DNA of 64,000 nucleotides from Arthrobacter sp042667405 (lineage in GTDB: Bacteria; Actinomycetota; Actinomycetes; Actinomycetales; Micrococcaceae), in NCBI RefSeq assembly GCF_042667405.1, contig NZ_JBHVAL010000007.1:62001-126000 (forward strand), read 5' to 3'. The translations under genes were made by a program, and so were the position numbers. A model generated the notes under the pieces. The model was not told the DNA's origin, made no database searches, and saw only the letters and a list, made by a program, of their open reading frames with translations. The first letter of the stretch is position 1; each line of letters begins with the position of its first letter. Shown piece by piece: positions 58,361 to 64,000 of this stretch.

Positions 58361-59266
58361 TTAGGCGGTGCGCTTGGCGGGCGCTACTACCTTGATGACG
58401 GCGGAGTCGTCAGCGGCGGCGAGGCCTTGGGCCTGGCCAAGGAGGTAAAGCTGTTCTGCGGCAGCGGCAACGGGTGCGGCGAGTCCAGCCGCGCGGGTAG
58501 CCTTGCCCACGATTCCCATGTCCTTGACGAAGATGTCCAGGCGGCTGAGGACTTCGGCGCCTTCTTCGTCGTAGGCCTCGAGGATACGAGGACCGCGGTT
58601 GGAGAGCATGAAGGACCCGGCTGCTCCGGCTTCGAGGGCGGCCAGGGTCTTGGCTTGGTCCAGTCCAAGGGCATCGGCGAGCGCCAGGGCTTCAGCGGCG
58701 GCGGCGATGTGGACGCCGCACAGCAGCTGGTTGACGGTCTTGAGGGCCTGGCCGTCACCGGGCTTGTCCCCAACGATGGTCAGGGTGGAGGCGAGCAGTT
58801 CCAAGGCGGGACGGGCCTTTTCCAAGGCCTCCGGTTCGGCGCCCACGACGATCAGAAGGTCGCCTTCGCCCGCGCGCTTGGGGCCGCCGGACAGCGGGGC
58901 GTCAACCAGCGAGACGCCGTATTCGGCCAGCTTTGCGACCGTAGCCGGGATGGCTTCGGTGCCCACAGTGCTTCCGAGGATTACGACGGCGCCCGGCTTC
59001 AGGACGGGGGCCACGCCGTTCTCACCGAAGAGGACGTCATTGAGCTGCTCGCCGTTGCGGACGGCCAGAAGCAGTGCGTCCGCATCCTGGGAAGCCTCGC
59101 GGGCCGAAGCGAAGGTCTTGATGCCGGCTGCGGCGGCGAGATCGAGGCGCGCCTCGGCGATATCGAAGCCGTGGACGGTGACTTCGGACGCGAGCCGCGT
59201 GGCCATGGGCAGTCCCATGGCGCCCAGGCCGAGGACGGTGACGGTGTAGTTGCTGCTGGTGGTCAT
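58361..59266 (-). CDS. 3-hydroxyacid-type dehydrogenase (L-threonate dehydrogenase-like)
   Basis: A 301-residue NAD(P)-dependent dehydrogenase from the ATG at 59266 (GGAGAA upstream). The nucleotide-binding TVLGLGAMGLPMATRLA is at the N terminus, the substrate-binding DAPLSGGPKRAGEGDLLIVV near residue 120 and the catalytic lysine in ALKTVNQLLCGVH near 170. The closest familiar group is LtnD, which oxidises C2 of four-carbon sugar acids such as L-threonate or D-erythronate to the 2-keto acid. The adjacent DUF1537 kinase supports this. Exact substrate unknown. Confidence 0.87.
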   Translation of the reverse strand: MTTSSNYTVTVLGLGAMGLPMATRLASEVTVHGFDIAEARLDLAAAAGIKTFASAREASQDADALLLAVRNGEQLNDVLFGENGVAPVLKPGAVVILGSTVGTEAIPATVAKLAEYGVSLVDAPLSGGPKRAGEGDLLIVVGAEPEALEKARPALELLASTLTIVGDKPGDGQALKTVNQLLCGVHIAAAAEALALADALGLDQAKTLAALEAGAAGSFMLSNRGPRILEAYDEEGAEVLSRLDIFVKDMGIVGKATRAAGLAAPVAAAAEQLYLLGQAQGLAAADDSAVIKVVAPAKRTA

Positions 59267-59283
59267 GGTGTTCTCCGTTGAAT

Positions 59284-60786
59284 CTAGAAAGTGGCGCTGA
59301 GTTTGCGGGTGACCTGGGTCAGTGATTGGTCGTCGCCGACGTTGCCGGCAAAGACGATGTAGGGGATGCCCTTTGCGGGCCCGTCGACCGGTTCCCACAG
59401 CGAGACGATGCCCGGCAGCATGGGTCCGCGGACAATCCCGTGCCGGATTTCCAGGCCATGAGCTGCGACATCCGAGGATGTGATGCCGCCCTTGGCAATG
59501 ACGAACCGTGGCGGGAAGGTCTTGAGCGTTCGGTTCACGACAGCGACGACGGCGGCGGAGACGGTGCGGGCGATCTTCAGGCTCGCTGCGGGGTCGTCGG
59601 TTTTGATGAGCAGGCGGCTGGTGTGGACGATGACGTCACCCTCGCGGAGAGCGTTCACGACGTCGGACACGACAGTTCCGATGTAGACCTCGGCTTCCGT
59701 CTCGCCGGCCAGAAGCTCCTCGACATCGATTTCGATGGTCCGGGCCGAGCTGTGCTGGGAGGTGAGGTCGTTGAGCTGGCGGGTGGTCACGCCAACGTGG
59801 GAGCCGACCACGATCAAGCCGCCGGCTGATGACGGTGTGTTGCCTGCAAAGGCTTCCTCTCCCGTCAGGGCCTCGCGGATGTCCTGGCCGATGCGGCCCC
59901 GGACGAATGGAGGACCCACGCGGTAAAGGAGCTTCTTGCCGCGGCGTTCTGCTTCTTCCAAGCCGAGGGCAAGGGCCCGGAAGTCATTTTCCGTGACGAT
60001 GTCGGCCACGATCGGGGTGGAATCGGTGGCGGATTCGATGGCGTCGGCGATGGCCTTGGCGGAGATGTCGGGTTCGCCTGCTGCGGCACCGGCCCGAATG
60101 ATGTTGAGGTCCAGGACGATGACGTCGCCTGCGGGGAAGCGTCCCTGCGACTTCTCTTCCACGTACAGGGCCAACTCGGAGTTGGCGAAGCCGAAGCTGG
60201 CATCCTTTGCGAACTCCGTTTCGGCCACCGGGGTGAGCGTACCGGCGTCGCCACGCATGTAGTGCACACCGCCAATAGTGACGCGACCGGCGTCGGGGAA
60301 TGCCGGAACGATCACGACGCCGTCGGTGCTTTCGCCGGTTTCGGCGGCGACGGTGGCGGCGATGGTGTCCGGCTCCAGTGGGTAGTGGCCACGGAGGGTG
60401 GAATCGCTGCGGCTGACGAAACCTAAGCGCAGGCCATCCGCGGAAGCCGCGGCGGCGAGCGCGTTGCGGACGATTTCCTCGTTCCGCGCTGCGGCTTCTG
60501 CGGGGTCGAGGCTGCGCGTGTTGGTCAGAACGTAGACGGCGGGGTCGGTTTCGTTGTCCCGGATGTAGGTGAAGGCCCACGCGAAGTCGGCGACGTCCCA
60601 GCTGGTCAGGACTGCGAGATCGGCAACGGACTGCGTGCCCGTGGGGTCGTCGTCGAGGACCACCAGGATGCGGGGGCTGCTCGCCGAGGATGCGGCAACG
60701 GCGTCGGCCACGAGCTGGGCGGGAATCCGGACTTCCGCCGGGAAGGCGGCCAGTACGTCGGCTTCAAGGATCACTGTGCACTCCAT
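59284..60786 (-). CDS. DUF1537 four-carbon acid sugar kinase-like protein
   Basis: A roughly 500-residue kinase of the DUF1537 family (OtnK/DtnK-like). It has the N-terminal RILVVLDDDPTGTQSVADLA, the SRSDSTLRGHYPLEPDTI motif and the C-terminal nucleotide-binding KGGITSSDVAAHGL. These enzymes phosphorylate the 4-hydroxyl of a 2-keto or 3-keto four-carbon sugar acid made by the neighbouring dehydrogenase. The ATG at 60786 is conventional, but a GTG at 60774 with GGAG six bases upstream may be the real start. It is the first gene of the operon; a large palindrome lies just upstream. Confidence 0.88.
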   Translation of the reverse strand: MECTVILEADVLAAFPAEVRIPAQLVADAVAASSASSPRILVVLDDDPTGTQSVADLAVLTSWDVADFAWAFTYIRDNETDPAVYVLTNTRSLDPAEAAARNEEIVRNALAAAASADGLRLGFVSRSDSTLRGHYPLEPDTIAATVAAETGESTDGVVIVPAFPDAGRVTIGGVHYMRGDAGTLTPVAETEFAKDASFGFANSELALYVEEKSQGRFPAGDVIVLDLNIIRAGAAAGEPDISAKAIADAIESATDSTPIVADIVTENDFRALALGLEEAERRGKKLLYRVGPPFVRGRIGQDIREALTGEEAFAGNTPSSAGGLIVVGSHVGVTTRQLNDLTSQHSSARTIEIDVEELLAGETEAEVYIGTVVSDVVNALREGDVIVHTSRLLIKTDDPAASLKIARTVSAAVVAVVNRTLKTFPPRFVIAKGGITSSDVAAHGLEIRHGIVRGPMLPGIVSLWEPVDGPAKGIPYIVFAGNVGDDQSLTQVTRKLSATF

Positions 60787-60813
60787 CGTGGAAAATCTCT
60801 GCTGCGGTTTGTG

Positions 60814-60840
60814 AATGTCAGATGTCAGACATCTAACATT
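60814..60840. promoter_or_regulatory. 27-bp near-perfect palindrome upstream of the acid-sugar operon
   Basis: AGATGTC-A-GACATCT (60820-60834) is a perfect palindrome. Outer AATGT and ACATT extend it to 27 bases with a single mismatch. It lies about 30-55 bases upstream of the kinase start. The same core, ATGTC-N-GACAT, stands in front of the FadR-type regulator gene at 61705. A FadR-type dimer site is the natural reading. Confidence 0.75.
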
Positions 60841-60903
60841 TGAATCAGTGTGACACACGCTATGCAGACCGCGCAAGGAGACCCCGGTCACTAGGCTGGA
60901 AGC

Positions 60904-61704
60904 ATGGCAGAGAGCACGGTTCCGCGATTGTTCGTGCACATTCGCGAGCCACGCGTTTCCGCAGGGTCGCTGCCGGCGCTCCTCATCCACGGCTGGGCCT
61001 CCACCTCCGCGTATTGGGAACCTCTGGCGGAAAAGCTGCTCGACGCCGGGTCGCCGGTATGGATCCCGGACTTGCCCGGGTACCACCCGGGGGAGATTCT
61101 GCCGCCGGAGTTTCGATGGAGCCTGGATTCAGCGGCCGCATCCCTGGCGGCGGCGCTGGAGGCCACGGGTAGCAGGCCCGTCCATCTGGTGGGACACTCC
61201 CTGGGCGGCAGCGTAGCCCTGACTCTGGCTGCCAATCATCCGGAGCTGGCGGCAACGGTGACGCTGGTTGGCATGGTCCCGGCACCGCCCAACGAAAGCT
61301 TCCGGGCCATGCTGGAGTCGCAATGGAAGCAGGGCTTCATTGATCCCGAAACCAAGGAACGCTGCATGAAGGCTTGGTACGGCACCCTGTCCGAACGCGA
61401 CAACAAGCTGCTCAGCCGCGGCTTTGACGTGCCGTTTGAGGTTCTGGGCCCCAGCGGCGAAGCGGCCATGACCGGCGTCGACCCTTCAATACCCGGGCGC
61501 GTCCACGCGCCGCTGCTGGTGCTGGCTGGAACGGAGGACCGCGTACGGTCGATGGACCAAATGTCCGCCTTTGTGGACGCCGCCCCAGGGAGGACCGTCA
61601 GGGCGATTCAAAACGCCGGGCACAGCGTCCACTGGGAGCAACCCCAACAATGCGCCGAGGCGTTGCGGGAGTTTTGGAGAACCAACGGGCCATCGCCAGC
61701 GTAA
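60904..61704 (+). CDS. alpha/beta hydrolase
   Basis: A 266-residue hydrolase with the fold and motifs of the alpha/beta family: LLIHGWASTSAYWEPLA with the oxyanion HGW, the nucleophile Ser in LVGHSLGGSVAL, the acid in LAGTEDRV and the final His in NAGHSVHWEQP. It may cleave an ester, lactone or peptide bond. It is divergent from the acid-sugar operon and ends immediately before the palindrome and regulator gene, so it could open a sugar lactone, but that is only suggested by position. Confidence 0.85.
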   Translation: MAESTVPRLFVHIREPRVSAGSLPALLIHGWASTSAYWEPLAEKLLDAGSPVWIPDLPGYHPGEILPPEFRWSLDSAAASLAAALEATGSRPVHLVGHSLGGSVALTLAANHPELAATVTLVGMVPAPPNESFRAMLESQWKQGFIDPETKERCMKAWYGTLSERDNKLLSRGFDVPFEVLGPSGEAAMTGVDPSIPGRVHAPLLVLAGTEDRVRSMDQMSAFVDAAPGRTVRAIQNAGHSVHWEQPQQCAEALREFWRTNGPSPA

Positions 61705-61717
61705 GATGTCTGACATC
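61705..61717. promoter_or_regulatory. operator palindrome upstream of the FadR-type regulator
   Basis: GATGTC-T-GACATC is a perfect 13-bp palindrome directly behind the hydrolase stop and 57-70 bases upstream of the regulator start. Its core is the same as in the 27-bp site before the kinase gene, which points to one protein binding both and autoregulation. Confidence 0.7.
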
Positions 61718-61774
61718 CATCCCGCCCCGGGCTACGAGGGCACATGATGGGCGGGAATACAGGAGTGGGGATAC

Positions 61775-62476
61775 ATGGCACGCAAGTCGCTGGTCGGCGT
61801 CGTAGCTGATGAGTTGCTGGACCGGATCATCGCGGGTGAATTTCCGCCCGGCACGGTTGTTCCAGGAGAACTGGAGCTCAGCGCCAGGCACGAGGTGAGC
61901 CGGATGACGGTTCGTGAAGCCATGAAGACCCTGGAAGCACAGCGGATCCTCAGCGTGGAGCGCGGCCGCGGAACCTTTGTTAACCCCCTTAACCAGTGGG
62001 CCTCGCTTGAAGCAGTGCTCCGCGCAGCTTCGGAGGGCACCAAGGACGCCGCTGCCGCTGTCCAGTTGATCGAGCTTCGCCGGATGCTCGAAACCGGCGC
62101 CTGCGAGCTGGCGGCCGCACGGATCTCCGACGACGAACTCCGCACGCTCAACGAGCACGTGGACAAGATGCAGGCCTCGCATGAAGTCAACGACCTCGCT
62201 GGCTTCGTGGAAGCGGACCTTGCCTTCCACGATGTAATTCTCCATGCGTCCGGCAATGTCTTCGTGGCAGTCCTTTTTGAGCCGCTGCACAGGGTGCTCG
62301 AAGCGCGCCGGGCGGAGACCTCCGCGTTCCCGGAGATCCAGGCGCACGCCATCGGGCACCACCGGAAGATCGCGGCCGCCCTTGAGTCACGGAACGCCAA
62401 CGAAGCACGGCTGGCCATGGACGCGCACATGCAGCAGACGCTGGACGACCTGAAAACGTACGTGCTGGAGGCGTAG
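61775..62476 (+). CDS. FadR-subfamily GntR regulator of the acid-sugar operon
   Basis: A 233-residue regulator. The GntR winged helix (about 5-70) has LELSARHEVSRMTVREAMKT and the wing ILSVERGRGTFV; the FCD effector domain (about 90-225) has ELRRMLETGACELAAARI, the metal-ligand type ADLAFHDVILHASGN and a final helix with His. FCD domains commonly bind sugar acids or other carboxylates. The shared operator in front of this gene and of the kinase operon makes it the likely regulator; the effector is probably the imported acid or its keto derivative. Confidence 0.88.
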   Translation: MARKSLVGVVADELLDRIIAGEFPPGTVVPGELELSARHEVSRMTVREAMKTLEAQRILSVERGRGTFVNPLNQWASLEAVLRAASEGTKDAAAAVQLIELRRMLETGACELAAARISDDELRTLNEHVDKMQASHEVNDLAGFVEADLAFHDVILHASGNVFVAVLFEPLHRVLEARRAETSAFPEIQAHAIGHHRKIAAALESRNANEARLAMDAHMQQTLDDLKTYVLEA

Positions 62477-62488
62477 CCGTTCCGCCCC

Positions 62489-63460
62489 TCACCGCCGCAG
62501 GCTCTCCGACGGCAGCTCCCCGAACGTCTTCAGATACAGGGCCGAGAACCGCCCCTGGTGCGTAAAGCCGCATAACTCGGCGACCGCCGTCACGCTTTGC
62601 TCGCGGGGATCTGCTTCGAGCAGCATTTCCCGCGCCCGGTCCAGGCGGATGCTCCTGAGGAGGTCCGACGGCGTCGCTCCGGTTTCGGCCCGAAGCGCGG
62701 TTTGCAGGGTGCGGACCGAGACGCCGAGCCGTTCGGCGATGTCGGGCACCGTGAGTTCTTCGGAGGCGTGCCGTTCCAGCAGCTCGCGGCACTCCCGGAC
62801 CAAGCGGCTTTCCCTGTCGCCATCCGGCACCACTTCGGAGGCAGGCTCCAACGCCATCAGGAGCCGTGACATCATACTGTCCGCCAACAACCCCTGAACG
62901 AAGGCCGGGGATTCGGACTGCGGCTGGCTGATGAGATCGTCATGAAGTTCGACGACGGACCTCAGGAATGCGCGGCCGGCCGCGGTTGAAAGGTTCATGC
63001 CGTAGCCCAACTCACCTGGAGCGGTTCCGTTGAGCTGGTAGGCGACACGCTCCAGCGCCTGCCTGCGGACATAGACAATCAAGTGCGGACTGCCGACGTC
63101 CCAGCTCATGGAAAACGGCCGGTCGATCGGCGGCACGCTGGCCACCGTCGCGCTGGACTCCACCGTGGTGGGACCAACCTGCATTGAGGCGTGGCCGGCC
63201 AGCGGAATCTGGACCAGGTGGAAGTCCTGCAGGCCCTCCGGATTGATCCTGACGTCCCCGCCGTAATCCAGGAATTCGATGCCCACGTCCCCGCGGTGCA
63301 TCGACCGCAGCTTCATGTTCACGGTTGAGGTGCGGCTGCGGGGAGCCAGCTCATGCCCGCAGAACAATTCGGCGATTCTGGCATGTGCTTCGTCAACGTC
63401 GGTTGTGGCCGTGGTTGGGCGACCCCGCAGGACATCCCGGGGAAGAATCCGCATTATCAA
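62489..63460 (-). CDS. AraC-family transcriptional regulator
   Basis: A 323-residue protein with an N-terminal cupin-like ligand domain (about 25-200, AraC_binding_2 type, with FHLVQIPLAGHASMQVG) and a C-terminal double helix-turn-helix (about 225-320) showing LTVPDIAERLGVSVRTLQTA and SVTAVAELCGFTHQGRFSALY, the usual end motif. Regulators of this kind mostly activate catabolic genes for aromatic or related compounds. The two identical promoter modules downstream of its divergent start (63512 and 63781) are its likely targets. Confidence 0.88.
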   Translation of the reverse strand: MIMRILPRDVLRGRPTTATTDVDEAHARIAELFCGHELAPRSRTSTVNMKLRSMHRGDVGIEFLDYGGDVRINPEGLQDFHLVQIPLAGHASMQVGPTTVESSATVASVPPIDRPFSMSWDVGSPHLIVYVRRQALERVAYQLNGTAPGELGYGMNLSTAAGRAFLRSVVELHDDLISQPQSESPAFVQGLLADSMMSRLLMALEPASEVVPDGDRESRLVRECRELLERHASEELTVPDIAERLGVSVRTLQTALRAETGATPSDLLRSIRLDRAREMLLEADPREQSVTAVAELCGFTHQGRFSALYLKTFGELPSESLRR

Positions 63461-63511
63461 CCACCTGCTTTACCTGGGTTTTCGCAGCTTTTCGCCTTTC
63501 GGATGTTCCCC

Positions 63512-63557
63512 GCGCCAACTGGATATTCCGGAGTGCAGCGGCTGTCTAGAGTCGCTT
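63512..63557 (+). promoter_or_regulatory. promoter module 1, AraC-type activator box plus -10
   Basis: A 21-base box (GCGCCAACT then GGATATTCCGGA, 63512-63532) is followed after 13 bases by CTAGAGTCGCTT (63546-63557), whose TAGAGT serves as -10. The same box, spacing and -10 recur at 63781. Box overlapping the -35 position and weak -10 fit an activator-dependent promoter, presumably served by the AraC-type protein. Confidence 0.7.
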
Positions 63558-63616
63558 TCAGGACCAGTATGACGCAGCTCACACCACCGAAACAACGCGA
63601 AGGGAGGTGGGGACAA

Positions 63617-63775
63617 GTGAAGAACATCAAGCTCGTGCACGACCGCCAGGACGAATGGGACCGCAAACACTTCGAACTGTGGGCAGCAGAACTGCAGAAG
63701 AAGGACACCCCGGTGACTCATTCGCCGTGGGCCGGCTGGCACCAGGAGGACGAGGACTCTGCGCACAACGGATAG
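63617..63775 (+). CDS. 52-residue protein, unknown function
   Basis: A small ORF from the GTG at 63617, with GGAGG nine bases upstream and about 60 bases behind promoter module 1. It begins MKNIKLVHDRQDEWDRKHFE and ends HQEDEDSAHNG, is rich in Asp, Glu, His, Trp and Lys and has no hydrophobic segment. The longer frame upstream (from 63353) overlaps the AraC gene and promoter. Its own activator-type promoter supports expression, but no family is recognised. Confidence 0.6.
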   Translation: MKNIKLVHDRQDEWDRKHFELWAAELQKKDTPVTHSPWAGWHQEDEDSAHNG

Positions 63776-63780
63776 GCCCT

Positions 63781-63826
63781 GCGCCAAGTGGATATTCCGG
63801 ATGGCCTGGAATCCCTAGAGTCGCTT
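63781..63826 (+). promoter_or_regulatory. promoter module 2, copy of module 1
   Basis: GCGCCAAGT then GGATATTCCGGA (63781-63801), 13 bases, then CTAGAGTCGCTT (63815-63826). Only one base of the 21-base box and none of the -10 block differs from module 1. It lies between the 52-residue ORF and the dehydrogenase gene. A dyad ATGACG-CA-CGTCAT follows at about 63838. Confidence 0.7.
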
Positions 63827-63888
63827 GCAGAGGAAATATGACGCACGTCATATTTCCGCAACACATCCCTCGGAAGGAAGGTTTGGCC

Positions 63889-64000
63889 ATGTCAGGACTT
63901 CACGGCAGGACAGCAATCGTCACCGGCGGCGTCACCAAGGTGGGCCAGGGCGTGGTGACAGCACTGCGCGACGCGGGTGCCGCCGTCGTGGTTGCGGACA
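63889..64000 (+). CDS. short-chain dehydrogenase/reductase (5' part, cut by window end)
   Basis: The ATG at 63889 has GGAAGGAAGG upstream and starts MSGLHGRTAIVTGGVTKVGQ, followed by GVVTALRDAGAAVVVAD: the Rossmann cofactor motif TGGxxxxG of SDR enzymes and the acidic residue after strand two, which suggests NAD preference. Only 37 residues lie in the window, so substrate and length are unknown. It is driven by promoter module 2 and is therefore a probable target of the AraC-type regulator. Confidence 0.75.
   Translation, partial: MSGLHGRTAIVTGGVTKVGQGVVTALRDAGAAVVVAD

Noticed and set aside
1..64000. Genomic island or prophage
   Set aside because: No integrase, transposase, tRNA with attachment repeat, phage gene or clear break in composition was found.

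Overview
The window is high-GC DNA from an actinobacterium, most probably a soil member of the Micrococcaceae (Arthrobacter, Paenarthrobacter or Pseudarthrobacter type). This is inferred from the GC-rich codon usage with many GTG starts, a polymerase-phosphoesterase-ligase type LigD beside Ku, a GAF-ANTAR regulator, a DesABCD siderophore operon and a LAXTG-type wall-sorting signal. It reads as ordinary chromosome: no tRNA, rRNA, transposase, integrase, phage gene or CRISPR array was seen.

Layout. 1-5.2 kb: a cut-off esterase, an AraC/VOC pair, a carboxylate-amine ligase, and a GAF-ANTAR regulator flanked by two paralogous cysteine-rich proteins, followed by two coupled small ORFs. 5.2-9.6 kb: a complete fructose PTS operon (DeoR-type repressor, 1-phosphofructokinase, IIABC permease, HPr) with a palindromic operator. 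9.6-14.4 kb: a TetR/membrane-protein pair, then topoisomerase IB, Dps and small or membrane proteins that look like a stress group. 14.4-19.8 kb: a FadR-type regulator divergent from a class V aminotransferase and a sugar-type ABC importer without its own ATPase. 19.8-23.3 kb: divergent Ku and LigD, the bacterial end-joining pair. 23.3-34 kb: mixed housekeeping and accessory genes (methyltransferase, MFS symporter, MocR regulator with an EamA exporter, FMN-binding protein, VOC, GNAT, SRPBCC, FUSC, TOPRIM, SDR).

34-39.4 kb: a tightly overlapping desA-desB-desC-desD operon for a hydroxamate siderophore of the desferrioxamine class, with an iron-box-like site upstream. 40-49.3 kb: a surface-protein island. 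It holds a lipoprotein, a 2040-residue wall-anchored protein with twelve 118-residue repeats, an ECF sigma factor fused to an anti-sigma-like zinc motif, membrane segment and extra C-terminal domain, and a divergent gene with one related beta-sandwich-like domain. 49.3-55.8 kb: GNAT, acyltransferase, M20 hydrolase plus MFS under a double-unit Lrp regulator, a frameshifted VOC gene and a DUF1304 protein.

55.8-62.5 kb: an acid-sugar catabolic operon (DUF1537 kinase, 3-hydroxyacid-type dehydrogenase, GntP permease, FBA-type aldolase) whose upstream palindrome recurs in front of the nearby FadR-type regulator. 62.5-64 kb: an AraC-type regulator and two near-identical promoter modules, driving a 52-residue protein and a short-chain dehydrogenase cut by the window end.

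The most notable points are the surface island with its fused sigma factor, the matched operators of the acid-sugar regulon, the duplicated AraC promoter module, and several long perfect or near-perfect intergenic hairpins at gene 3' ends. All assignments come from reading the sequence; no database search was run.
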